Below, one piece after another: positions 20,601 to 27,203 of a stretch of 64,000 nt of DNA (within the stretch, counting starts at the first letter, position 1; every line of letters starts with the position of its first letter). The DNA comes from Heliopora coerulea (lineage: Eukaryota; Cnidaria; Anthozoa; Scleralcyonacea; Helioporidae), in assembly GCA_030142905.1 (NCBI GenBank), contig JASJOG010000067.1:1054001-1118000 (forward strand). The letters run 5' to 3'. Made by a program: the position numbers and the translations under genes. Below the pieces are notes generated by a model. It saw only the letters and a program-made list of their open reading frames with translations, ran no database searches and was not told the DNA's origin.

Positions 20601-23030
20601 TAAAGGTCAAACATAAATATTGGACTGTACGTGTTGGCCGACTGATTCATCTTGTTCTGTTGCGCTTCGTTTACGAATGGGAAGAACTGCTACTTTGAAA
20701 TTCTTCTTTGGAGTCTTTTTTCATTCAGGTAATATATATATTAAAACTTAAAATTATAACAAATGGTGGTTTTCACTTTTACGTCTAGCAGAAACAAGTG
20801 TCAGAATTATAGAATTTATGGGTGTGAAGCCTCTTCTAAAAAACGCCAGTCATTTCTCTGACATTTTAGGTTTTAATACAGGTTGCTTTCAAAAACTTTG
20901 ATTGATAAAAGTATTGTACAGTTTCAACTCATCTATGCTAGTAATAAAAACAGCAAGTCAACTTTGATAACTAGCAGAAAAATTCAGAGTCGTCCCTAGA
21001 AAAAAGAAGCACTAGCCGATTTTCAAAGATCCTACGTCTTTGAGCAAATATATAATCAACTTTTTCGTTTACTCTTGCGAACTTTCTCTTATTTACCAGG
21101 CTTAAAAAGTCCACCAGAAGGCACGTAATAAAGCAACAAATGCAAAATTTCTGTTCACTATTAAGTCTGACTTGCTCATCTATTTTAGAATTGGTAATCT
21201 ATTATTTACTGTTTGACATGTGAAGTTTGACGTTATAAGAAATCAACCTATGTACGTTCTACAACATAGACTTCTCCAAATTTTTGAGTCAGGTGGAGCG
21301 TCAAAACCCACATGATTTATTCACTGTAGCACGGCCTCGAAAGGAATCGGAGGTTCACACTCACTTTTCAGAAATGTGGTCAAATGGATTCACTTAATCA
21401 TGAAGAGAAATCCTTCTTCCTGACGACGCGCAAAACTTGTTTCTTCTGTTTAATTAAAACTAATATTTTAGAGTATTGAGTAACGTCATGAACAGTAGGG
21501 GATACTTTACCTCTGCTACAAGAAGGTCCATAATAACCTTTGTGACAAATACAGACATCTGGTTTCGTACATGTTCCATGATTGCAACCATGTTTCTCAC
21601 AGATGGCTAGGTAGAACATGAACAAATATGTTTTCACTTACGAATTACGCTATAATTAGGGCATTTATTAGAGACAGAATCCTTAGAAATTCTGCAGTAG
21701 TTGAAAAGAAAGTTCCTTCTCAATGCATTCACCGCGTACCTTTGAAAACCCCTAGTAAACATCTCCAGTTAGTTTGCTTACCGATTGGGCATTCTTGTTT
21801 ATCCGCTTTCCATCCATCACAACACTGATAAACTGTCCTGTATCTTGTTTGAGGCTCTTTGTAGTATTGGGTCTGGCTTACTGTGCTTGTATGAATGATT
21901 AGAAAAGACAAAATATTCATTCACTTGCTGTTGAACTGCTCGTATACAAAGCCATGCATCAACTGATTTTAAATAAACACACCTTCTTTTACCGTAAAAT
22001 CATTTTAATTTAAGCTTTGGACTCTCTGACGACAGCCTTTAAAAGGAGTATATTAAACAATTATTCACCAAATTGTTGGTGAATAGTGTAGGTGAATAAT
22101 TGTTTTAGCATATACCTTGCATAATTGTTTTTACACGGATATCTTTTTAAATTTTGGAAAAAATTTTGCGGAACGTTGCCTTGTCGTCCGTTTGTCATTT
22201 GTAAACAAAACGTTTTGAACACACCCTGAGTGAATTCATTGCTAAAAAAGTAAGAGAAACAGATATCTCTGAATACTTTATTGCCAAATTTTGTTGCATT
22301 TTTCGTATTGTGTGGCATGACGGCTTCGTTTATTCTAAACAATTTACTTCTTCCGTAACTGAAACAAAACGGGCATCCATCTTGTTTTGCTCGGAGGTGA
22401 ATTGTACAGGATATTCCGAGATAGAGGAACCATTCATAGTGCGCAGGAAACACCGTTCGCGTGCGAGGTATATACTAATGAATTATATTGTTGTTAAAGG
22501 CTACCAATGGCGTTCCTAGGGTTAATTTATTGGGAGGGGGAACAAAACTACGGCATACCCTAAGGTTTTACAGCTTTTTAATGATGAAATTTATCTAGTG
22601 CGCATTTCCATACAAAAACCATTGATCGAAGTGGCAATTTACGAAATTTATGGCATGCAATGGGGGACCATGTTCCTCAAATGTAAATTTGGGGAGCATG
22701 GCCCCCTGCCCCCCCTTCTGGCGACGCCTACGAATGCTACAACAACCCTCAACTTTCGAAAAGCCAAAGACACTCGCATAGTGGCTTGTGCTTTTTTATG
22801 TTTTTCTGATGTCTCGCGATATTCCGCATGTTTATGGATCACATCATCCAAACACGGAAATCCATTTGATATTTCAAATAAACGACTCAAAACCTGTGCA
22901 CATATTGGCGTACAGTTTGCCGTGTACTAACCGGTATCTTGTACATCTGAACCATTTCCACGACCAACACAACGTTGTGAATCGTTGCCTAACTTGTACA
23001 ATCCGCGACCTTGTCACTTGAGTAGTATAT
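2058..23030 (-). CDS. MEGF10/MEGF11/PEAR1/Draper-like EMI and multi-EGF scavenger receptor (21 exons, 5' end missing)
   Basis: Exons in transcript order (complement): 22932-23030, 21782-21885, 21511-21606, 19839-20094, 19170-19290, 17744-17880, 17224-17457, 16405-16584, 15994-16109, 14786-14855, 14568-14638, 14017-14145, 13570-13704, 12138-12266, 10325-10459, 9323-9457, 8932-9072, 7000-7159, 4868-4926, 4358-4501, 2058-2383. All introns are GT-AG and all phases fit, giving 2977 nt and 991 codons plus stop. The order is EMI domain, about 15-16 laminin-type EGF repeats, a membrane helix, an Arg-rich stop-transfer and a tail with NPLY, NPIY, NPIY and other Tyr motifs. Known family members (MEGF10, Draper, CED-1) are phagocytic receptors for apoptotic cells that signal through NPxY and YxxL motifs; that role is inferred here. 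The signal-peptide exon and the first part of the EMI domain were not found. Confidence 0.9.
2384..4357 (-). other. Intron of the MEGF-like gene
   Basis: AT-rich intron between the two distal tail exons. I saw no further exon, and short open frames on either strand lack supporting splice sites or motifs. Confidence 0.5.
4358..4501 (-). CDS. MEGF-like gene, cytoplasmic exon with two NPxY motifs
   Basis: The reading begins [11 protein letters not shown] and later has SPNPIYDGV. These are two NPxY motifs 24 residues apart, each followed by an acidic or Gly residue. The acceptor could be ATAG at 4502 or GGAG at 4499; both keep phase 1 and differ by one Gly codon. The donor is GGAG|GTAAGA. Confidence 0.88.
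4868..4926 (-). CDS. MEGF-like gene, small juxtamembrane exon
   Basis: A 59-bp exon with a strong pyrimidine tract and acceptor TTTTTTAG and donor ACAAG|GTAACT. It enters in phase 2 and leaves in phase 1, exactly what the flanking exons need. It encodes [19 protein letters not shown]. It was found by phase and splice matching, not homology. Confidence 0.75.
4961..5366. repeat. Fold-back inverted repeat, about 150-bp arms
   Basis: The left arm starts TAGACCTTTTGCTGTTCAAA and the right arm ends with its reverse complement. The arms also match through CTCAAACCTCAAAAACCTC and through the CGCCAACAGAC segment near the centre. The left end lies only 35 bp upstream (in transcript terms) of the small juxtamembrane exon. 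Confidence 0.85.
5367..6999 (-). other. Intron of the MEGF-like gene with minor repeats
   Basis: The phrase AATCACCAGTTGGTCATA occurs near 6001 and again near 6261, flanking three imperfect GGTCACC-type repeats (6108-6235). A short duplication of TACACTTCTCTCTGACTTCTC lies at 6565-6620. No exon could be supported. Confidence 0.5.
7000..7159 (-). CDS. MEGF-like gene, transmembrane exon
   Basis: The acceptor ATTTACCAG and donor CA|GTAAGT frame 53 codons. After a short extracellular stalk ([14 protein letters not shown]) comes a helix, [19 protein letters not shown], and then the basic stop-transfer [10 protein letters not shown]. This fixes the type I topology, with EGF repeats outside and NPxY motifs inside. 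Confidence 0.9.
7541..7580 (-). repeat. Penelope-type terminal fragment with hammerhead-like boxes
   Basis: On the minus strand, CTGATGA is followed by a stem-loop (TGTTGC...GCGACA) and then AAAACGTTAG where a hammerhead ribozyme would have GAAAC. The layout resembles hammerhead motifs known from Penelope-like retroelements, with the key G changed. Inference from motif order only. Confidence 0.4.
7700..7905 (+). pseudogene. LINE reverse-transcriptase C-terminal remnant, frameshifted
   Basis: After one frame change near 7790 the plus strand reads [20 protein letters not shown] and ends [15 protein letters not shown] at about 7904. This is the common C-terminus of cnidarian non-LTR elements of the L2/CR1 type. 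The 5' part is missing, as in most 5'-truncated LINE copies. Confidence 0.7.
8455..8745. repeat. Head-to-head tRNA-derived SINE pair (fold-back)
   Basis: The right half, on +, has a pol III A box TAGCTCAATGGTTAGAGC (8633-8650) and a weak B box near 8692. The left half is its imperfect reverse complement, from GACGTTCATCAAGC to TTACCAAGGCT. It lies between the transmembrane exon and the last EGF exon. It is not a working tRNA because no closed acceptor stem forms. Confidence 0.75.
8932..9072 (-). CDS. MEGF-like gene, EGF repeat exon (membrane-proximal)
   Basis: Phase 1 to phase 1. The reading has [16 protein letters not shown], then [10 protein letters not shown] and RSGRFCNE, an eight-Cys laminin-type EGF unit. 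A five-residue insert (ASFQPDT) makes this the longest repeat unit. Confidence 0.9.
9151..9209. repeat. (ACAT)n / (ACGT)n microsatellite
   Basis: About 14 tetranucleotide units of ACAT, with three GTAC units near the end. Confidence 0.95.
9323..9457 (-). CDS. MEGF-like gene, EGF repeat exon
   Basis: Begins [16 protein letters not shown] and ends [11 protein letters not shown]. Acceptor TATCTTTCAG, donor GCAA|GTAAGT, both phase 1. Confidence 0.9.
9540..9750. repeat. Polypyrimidine (CCTT/CTTC)n tract
   Basis: About 210 bp of almost pure pyrimidine on +, mostly CTTCCTTC units. It gives long low-complexity open frames on both strands (Ser/Phe/Leu or Arg/Lys/Glu), which are not genes. Confidence 0.95.
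10325..10459 (-). CDS. MEGF-like gene, EGF repeat exon
   Basis: Begins [16 protein letters not shown] and ends [12 protein letters not shown]. Phase 1 on both sides; donor GGAAG|GTGAGT. Confidence 0.9.
10525..10690. repeat. (GGAT)n microsatellite
   Basis: A pure run of GGAT at about 10583-10622, flanked by decayed GGAC/GGGT units. Confidence 0.9.
10905..11013. repeat. Inverted repeat around TAACTGCCGTGA
   Basis: The arms AAAAGGTTGATAACTGCCGTGA and its reverse complement enclose a 40-bp loop. A single copy of the right arm (CGGCAGTTATCAACCTTTTAAC) recurs near 31122, so this is the end of a dispersed element. Confidence 0.8.
11585..11670 (+). repeat. Penelope-like terminal fragment
   Basis: TTGACGAAGAGACAGGTCCCCGAAACGTACG followed by an AATAAAG-type tail, seen in this window only once. 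The GACGA...CGAAACG spacing again mimics a hammerhead core, but with a mispaired stem II. Confidence 0.35.
12138..12266 (-). CDS. MEGF-like gene, EGF repeat exon
   Basis: Begins [16 protein letters not shown] and ends [12 protein letters not shown]. Acceptor CTTTTCTAG, donor AAAT|GTGAGT, phase 1 on both sides. Confidence 0.9.
12895..13430. mobile_element. MITE with a second MITE nested inside
   Basis: The outer ends read CTTAAGGCCTAGTTTTCAC and CTTAGGCCTAGTTTACATC (inverted). Inside, about 13071-13420, a second inverted pair (GTGTAAATCAGGGGTGGCGCC against GTTTACATCAGGAATGGTGCC) marks a younger insertion. A relative of the outer element, sharing GCGTATGTCG and CGCTAGTGTAAA, lies at 36570-36740. 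Confidence 0.65.
13570..13704 (-). CDS. MEGF-like gene, EGF repeat exon
   Basis: Begins [16 protein letters not shown] and ends GWRGIHCDQ. Acceptor TTTTACAG, donor CAAC|GTAAGT, phase 1 on both sides. It sits just outside the nested MITE. Confidence 0.9.
14017..14145 (-). CDS. MEGF-like gene, EGF repeat exon
   Basis: Begins [16 protein letters not shown] and ends GYIGNRCEQ. Acceptor TCTCTTTCAG; donor CAAA|GTACGA is a weaker match to consensus but is the only one in frame. Confidence 0.85.
14172..14272. repeat. (GGAA)n purine microsatellite
   Basis: AGGAAGGAAGG units, pure at 14232-14270. Confidence 0.95.
14568..14638 (-). CDS. MEGF-like gene, second half of a split EGF repeat
   Basis: Encodes [21 protein letters not shown] phase-2 intron splits this EGF unit from its first half at 14786-14855, unlike the one-repeat-per-exon pattern around it. 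Confidence 0.88.
14786..14855 (-). CDS. MEGF-like gene, first half of a split EGF repeat
   Basis: Encodes [18 protein letters not shown]. Acceptor GTTTAACCAG, donor TTGAG|GTAGGT. Enters in phase 1, leaves in phase 2. Confidence 0.88.
15345..15650 (-). pseudogene. LINE reverse-transcriptase C-terminal fragment
   Basis: Reads [16 protein letters not shown], then [18 protein letters not shown] and [16 protein letters not shown], ending [12 protein letters not shown]. This is the standard C-terminus of a non-LTR element, inserted in the same strand sense as the host gene. The frame is open over its whole length, so the copy is fairly young although 5'-truncated. Confidence 0.75.
15775..15950. 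repeat. Purine-rich (GAAA/GGAA/GAAC)n tract
   Basis: About 175 bp of purine-rich simple sequence just downstream of the LINE tail. Antisense open frames through it are low complexity only. Confidence 0.9.
15994..16109 (-). CDS. MEGF-like gene, EGF repeat exon
   Basis: Encodes [20 protein letters not shown] and ends [10 protein letters not shown]. Enters in phase 2, leaves in phase 1; donor GAGAA|GTAGGT. Confidence 0.88.
16405..16584 (-). CDS. MEGF-like gene, exon covering the end of one EGF and a full EGF
   Basis: Begins [16 protein letters not shown] and includes [18 protein letters not shown], ending [10 protein letters not shown]. Acceptor GTTCTTATAG; donor AACGG|GTATGT in phase 2. Confidence 0.9.
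16743..16978. repeat. Fold-back palindrome, about 110-bp arms, hammerhead-like core
   Basis: Nearly perfect inverted arms from ATAAAGGAAGAAACAAACTC to its reverse complement, with a very short loop near 16860. Minus strand reads GATGATGTCTTTG...AAAGACGAAAATC, a hammerhead-like box order. It shares ACTCAAGATATGAG and CGACTTTATT-type motifs with the palindrome at 36768-37126, so both belong to one family. Confidence 0.85.
17224..17457 (-). CDS. MEGF-like gene, exon with one full EGF and most of a second
   Basis: Reads [18 protein letters not shown], then [12 protein letters not shown] and [18 protein letters not shown]. Phase 2 on both sides; acceptor TTTCAATGTAG, donor GCAG|GTAATT. Confidence 0.9.
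17558..17705. repeat. (AT)n / (ATGTAT)n microsatellite
   Basis: Pure AT at about 17580-17620, grading into ATATGTAT and ATGCATATGC units. Confidence 0.95.
17744..17880 (-). CDS. MEGF-like gene, EGF repeat exon
   Basis: Begins [17 protein letters not shown] and ends CLDGYIGS. It enters in phase 0, the only phase-0 junction in the gene, and leaves in phase 2. Confidence 0.88.
18008..18300. mobile_element. MITE-like element packed with TTTCACATGTGAAA palindromes
   Basis: The ends read CTTACAAAAATTTCACA and, inverted, CTTACGAAAGTTTCACA. Between them are about ten half or full copies of the dyad TTTCAYATGTGAAA. Confidence 0.6.
18560..18768. repeat. Fold-back repeat of a CGAAACG / AATAAA element
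   Basis: TTTTATAACAAATGTAAGCGATAG and AATAATATTTATTGAAC are repeated inverted at 18720-18768, with ATCGAAACG on each arm. This looks like two Penelope-type ends in inverted order. Confidence 0.7.
18826..18985. mobile_element. Second, shorter TTTCAC/GTGAAA element
   Basis: The same dyads as the element at 18008-18300, ending GTGAAATTTTCGTAAGG. The middle is replaced by an AT-rich stretch. Confidence 0.5.
19170..19290 (-). CDS. MEGF-like gene, EGF repeat exon
   Basis: Reads [18 protein letters not shown], then [11 protein letters not shown] and CRKGWT. Acceptor TATTCTTAG, donor GGACT|GTAAGC; enters in phase 2, leaves in phase 0. Confidence 0.9.
19429..19660. repeat. 88-bp tandem repeat, about 2.5 copies
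   Basis: GAAGACTGA, AACAACATAAGTTGAGGTAACC and CCTCTGAGGAGT recur 88 bp apart (19441 and 19529), with a third partial copy ending near 19660. Confidence 0.8.
19839..20094 (-). CDS. MEGF-like gene, exon with two EGF repeats
   Basis: Reads [17 protein letters not shown] and [16 protein letters not shown], ending CKTGYNGT. Acceptor TATCAATTCAG; donor ACAAG|GTAGGA in phase 2. With 256 bp it is the longest extracellular exon. Confidence 0.9.
20095..21510 (-). other. Intron of the MEGF-like gene
   Basis: No exon, splice-flanked frame or clear repeat family recognised here. The sequence is AT-rich, with a few short open frames on both strands that lack motifs. Confidence 0.45.
21511..21606 (-). 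CDS. MEGF-like gene, first EGF repeat after the EMI domain
   Basis: Encodes [19 protein letters not shown] and ends [10 protein letters not shown] six-Cys EGF starting right after the EMI end (CPIA) is the arrangement of MEGF10 and Draper. Acceptor TTCTACCTAG, donor AGAG|GTAAAG. Confidence 0.92.
21782..21885 (-). CDS. MEGF-like gene, EMI domain second half
   Basis: Reads [20 protein letters not shown] then [14 protein letters not shown]. The [11 protein letters not shown] segment is the hallmark C-terminal part of EMI domains. The acceptor ATACAAG and the donor ATCG|GTAAGC keep phase. Confidence 0.92.
22050..22110. repeat. Short inverted repeat AAACAATTATTCACC
   Basis: Perfect 15-bp arms at 22055-22069 and 22091-22105, in the intron that splits the EMI domain. 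Confidence 0.8.
22505..22735. mobile_element. Probable MITE
   Basis: The ends ATGGCGTTCCTAGGG and, inverted, AGCATTCGTAGGCGTCGCC frame a 230-bp unit with G- and C-runs near its ends. Low confidence because the termini match only in part. Confidence 0.35.
22932..23030 (-). CDS. MEGF-like gene, EMI domain first half (first exon found)
   Basis: After the acceptor TTATTTGTTTTGTAG the frame reads [20 protein letters not shown] and then [13 protein letters not shown]. It joins in phase 2 to the next exon to give [11 protein letters not shown]. The exon needs one or more 5' exons for the signal peptide and the first EMI cysteine. Confidence 0.85.
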
Positions 23031-26000
23031 CTACAAAACAAATAACAGAAAAGAATTAGTGATAAATATGCATCCAAATTACAGACGAAGAACAAATCAG
23101 ATACAATTCCCAAGAGTCGGACATCAAAAGTTGGCCAACAAAGGTGGGTCCAGCTTTGGGTAAGAGAGCAGTGTGCAATGACATAGTAGAGGACAAAAGT
23201 AGAGGTCAAACGTAGAGGTCTACCAGGGTAAGGTTTACGTTTACGTTCCTGAAGGAAGTGTTTGGGAATATATAACAAACACCTTAAGTTTGTTTTTTTG
23301 TTTGTTTTTGTTTTTGTTTTTGTTTTGTTTTTTTTTATCAAATTCAAACTCTTAAACCTCTAACGGGTCAGTATCCTGTAGTTTGAACACCAATTAAGAA
23401 CTAAAGAACAGTTAAGAGAACAATACTCAAAAGAAAACAAACTCAGTCTTTGACGAGTTAGGATGCGAGGTTTTAATTTCATCTTTACAGTCTAGAAACT
23501 TAAAGATTGTGAAATCAAGGGTGAAAAACAAGTCTTTGAATTTGCGGCTAAAAGAAGCATGCATTTCGAAATATTCCAGATTCGGCAAGTCAGGCCAATG
23601 TGATGCACTTTCTCTTGCTGCACTCAATTCAAGCACAAAGCTTATCCGTGCTGCAGAAAGAGGAAGTGTGCGTCTCCCAAGTTCTCCGTGAATCCGACCC
23701 CATCCAGTCAATAATAATCATTTTAGTGGTCCCATTTATTTTGTTATATAATGAGTTAAAGTCACAACATGTGCACGAGCTGCTTAATATGGGCGTTTGA
23801 CTTCAGAACCGGGTTTTATCACCCAGCAAGTGATTAACCCTTTCACTTCTGCTAAAGCAATAAAAGAAGGGCTGAACTAGAACCTCTTACGTTACATCGG
23901 AGCAATTTATTTGCTTTTCTAAAGTGTTTTTGCACATTAATTTTTTTTTTTAAAGTTGTTAAATCTAGGTTGGGAATAGTGTTGTGGTGACTAGCATGGA
24001 GAATGCACAGAACACAAATAATTGCAGGGCATTTTTCACCTTCCAAAATTTACCACAGACATATGAAGTCAGGTGAATGGATAACTTGACACAAGTTAAC
24101 AACCACTATGTACTTAATTCAAAAAATACAAAAAAAAAACACAGCCCGAATACTAGTCTTCAGTAAAATTCAAAACACGACAAAGTTTAATTGCAATATT
24201 TAACTGGTTTGGTTTAAAAAGCGAGAGGACAAAGTTTAATAGTATTATTTATACTGGATGATCACATGCACAACATATAAAGCAATATTTCATACCAAGA
24301 AGTTTGAAATTCGGAAATAAGGATGGAGTAAAAATGTCCTAAGTTCGGTTTAAATCGGGCTGGATCATTCTTTTCGCGTATGCCATTTAGTGATGCCAAA
24401 AGGCTATTACTCAATGAATTGTATGTTGGAGTTTTACTTGTGAGTTTACTCACCACCAGTTATCTTAGATTCATGAAACGAACGCTACTGAGACTCGACT
24501 TAGAAGAAGGAAAAAAGGTTAGATTTTTTGTTTTACCATTGTCTTTGGTATTGTTGACAAAAAACGAAATTCCGCTGGACACCACCAGTTAAATGTCTAC
24601 TGCCTAAGGGTAATCTTTAATTTTTATTCTTTGCCACGCTTGTTGAACGACATATTCAGTATTCATGCATTCCTAGTCTCGTTGGTTTGTTGCTAGTCTC
24701 GTGTATTTAGACGGTGGGCTTCATAACTGAACATTCAACGTATTTTTTCGGTCGGATAACAAACCACAATACATGTTTGTTGAGGAGCACTGTGCAAACT
24801 TTATCACTCATGTGTAACTTGTTGTAACTTGCAGTGGCGAAGCTAATCGTAACAACCGGTCATTCTATGCAAATTTGACATTACCTGAGCAGGGCAGCGA
24901 GTTATGCTATGCAAATTTAAATTATGGATATGTTTGAGGCTTGGACTGGCCATTGTGTCATCATACCATGGAACAATAGTCAGCCACTGTTTTGTGACGT
25001 GATGGCACAATGGCCAGTCCAAGCCTGATATGTTTTGGTTGATGTCTAAATATTGTATATAATTTTACATTAGCATAACATGATCCTGTTGTTATGCATT
25101 GGTAATCTTAAATTTGCATAGCATGACCAGCTGCTATGCTTAGCTTTGCCACTAGTAACTTGGTATTTAGCAACTGGAGTTTTGTCATCACCATGGGGAG
25201 TTAGAAACAGTATTCATCTGATCTGACTAATATTTCCTGGAAAGGTGGCACATTCTAGGATGAGATAACACTTACTGTATACAAAAAATCCTGCCACAGT
25301 ATTCCAGTGTCAATAGAGGCAATAAATTGTAATTAATCAAACTGAATCAAATTATTTAATTAAGTTTGCTGCATTATTACTTAATTTTGATAAATTGCTC
25401 TGTGTTTTTGACATTCCAGCAAGAATCTTATTCAATGCTTCAGGAATGTGTGATATTTTTAGTTATTTCATGCACTGGCTGAACATTTGTCATAGACCCC
25501 ATTTCTTTTTCATACAGATAATCTCTACTTTTCTATTTTTTTTCTGCCTATTTCTGACTGTTTCTCAAGGAGGACTTGTCTAGTTTAACCCATGAAAGGC
25601 TGAAGACACATTTTGGAGTTTTATTCAGGCTAAGAAATGATTTTATTAAATCTTTCCAGTGTAAAACACCTCCCCTTGAGAACCAAAATCATTTGGCACA
25701 GGCCAGTGTGTTACAAAAAAGCCGCATGCAATGCAAAAAGAGTTAAGCAGAGTGGGGCACCTGGCCCTTGATTGGGTTGACTGTCAACTTGTATAACTAA
25801 CGAAGGGGCTCAGGTGCAGTTGAGAATTTTGTGCTTGCTAATGGCAGATGGTTTTATTCAGTAAGGTTGGGTACCAGCACTTTAAAGGGTGAATGAAATG
25901 TTTAGTATTCAGTCAGACCTGTATTAAGTGGACATACCCAACAAATTCTTTTATCTTGGTTTATTAGAAGTGTTGGCTGAATTAGGTTCTAGATTCCACA

Positions 26001-26320
26001 CCCCTTGGGTAATGGACATGGGGTCTACAGTGCCCTGTTAGGGAAACCAGTCCATGGGAAAGATCTTGCTTTAGCTGTTGTGAGGGAAGAGTCTTTAGTC
26101 ATACTTATTGTCAGAATGCACAAGATGGCTTCCTAAAATGACTCTGAAATTTTAAAATCTTCCCCAGTCCTCTCCTTGTTTAGCTCCTAGTTGCAGACAC
26201 ATCAACCCCTATGTTGAGAATTGTCTGGCAATGCGTCAGATTGAACTCGAGCAGCCAGTGAAATTAGCTCAAATTAGTAAGCTACGTAGATATTATTGTT
26301 TATTTGTCAAATACCGTAAA
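23031..26320. other. 5' flank or first intron of the MEGF-like gene
   Basis: The missing signal-peptide exon could lie here or beyond. I checked minus-strand frames at 23427-23711, 23852-24046 and 24262-24456 and found none with a convincing Met, hydrophobic core and phase-2 donor. A 27-bp inverted repeat (AGGCTTGGACTGGCCATTGTG) sits at 24935-25029. Confidence 0.4.
24935..25029. repeat. Inverted repeat AGGCTTGGACTGGCCATTGTG
   Basis: Arms of about 27 bp with one mismatch enclose a 40-bp loop. Confidence 0.85.
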
Positions 26321-26324
26321 AATT

Positions 26325-26760
26325 CGAATAAGCGCCCACTTTCAAATAAGAGCCCACCTTCAAATAAGCGTCCACCCAATATTTTTGGTAGTATTTTAGC
26401 CTAACGGTAGCCTGCCCACACCTGTAATAAAAGGGACATTTCATTTCATTTTGGCTAATCTCGCTTTAATTCCTACAGGAAGACTGGTATTTTTCTCAAA
26501 GTTTGTACCGATATATTTCCATATTTACACCAAGTACATTCAATCGCAGCGTCTCCTCTTCAAACTGCTGGGCAATAGCTCAATTCTGGTTTCTTTTGTT
26601 AAAGTAAAATAAACTTCTTATCTTTAGTTTTGTTATTCTCTAAACGGAAATTGCCCTCATTATACTGTCGAAAGTGACGCAAATTGGAACAAGCGTCCAC
26701 CTTCAAGGTCACAAAATTAAATAAACGCCCAGGACGCTTTACCGAACTTTATTAGCAAGG
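26325..26760. mobile_element. Degraded DNA-transposon fragment with AATAAGCGCCCAC repeats
   Basis: Starts ATACCGTAAAAATTCGAATA and has three AATAAGCGYCCAC-type units, with the related AAGCGTCCACCTTCAAG near 26690. It looks like subterminal repeats of a non-autonomous element and lies next to the Tigger copy. Confidence 0.5.
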
Positions 26761-26856
26761 ACACAATATATCAGCCAGAGATTGACCGTTCATCTTTTCC
26801 ACATCATTCCTTTTAACGATGAAATTACCTTTGGTCTGAGGTAACATGTTAATATA

Positions 26857-26940
26857 CAGTCGAACCCCTATTAAGCGGACACCTTCGGGACCTCGCTTAG
26901 ATGTCCGCGTAAAAGGGGTGTCCGCTTAAAAGGAGTTTTG
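26857..26940. repeat. Tigger left terminal and subterminal repeats
   Basis: CAGTCGAACCCCTATTAAGC, then GCGGACACC and two GTCCGCNTAAAAGG units. Confidence 0.88.
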
Positions 26941-27203
26941 CAGAAAACACAACAGGGGGCAATTTTTCGTGTGATTTAAGTATCAAACAGTATATAATAT
27001 AAAGCCTACTAAATGTCTACGTTCAGAATTATTGTAATTAATCACTACTAATATTTCGCGTTTCTTAGTTCAGTAATTTGGAAAAAAATCTATAAACGTT
27101 TGCTTTTGAGTCTCCCGCGATAGTTTACAATATAAAACATAACAAAGTGTCTAAGCTAAAAATGATGTTCAATTACTTAAAATTTATTGAGCGTCTCTTA
27201 CAG

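Noticed and set aside
23980..24060. Hydrophobic minus-strand stretch that looks like a signal peptide for the EMI receptor
   Set aside because: No in-frame ATG, and a stop follows before any usable donor.
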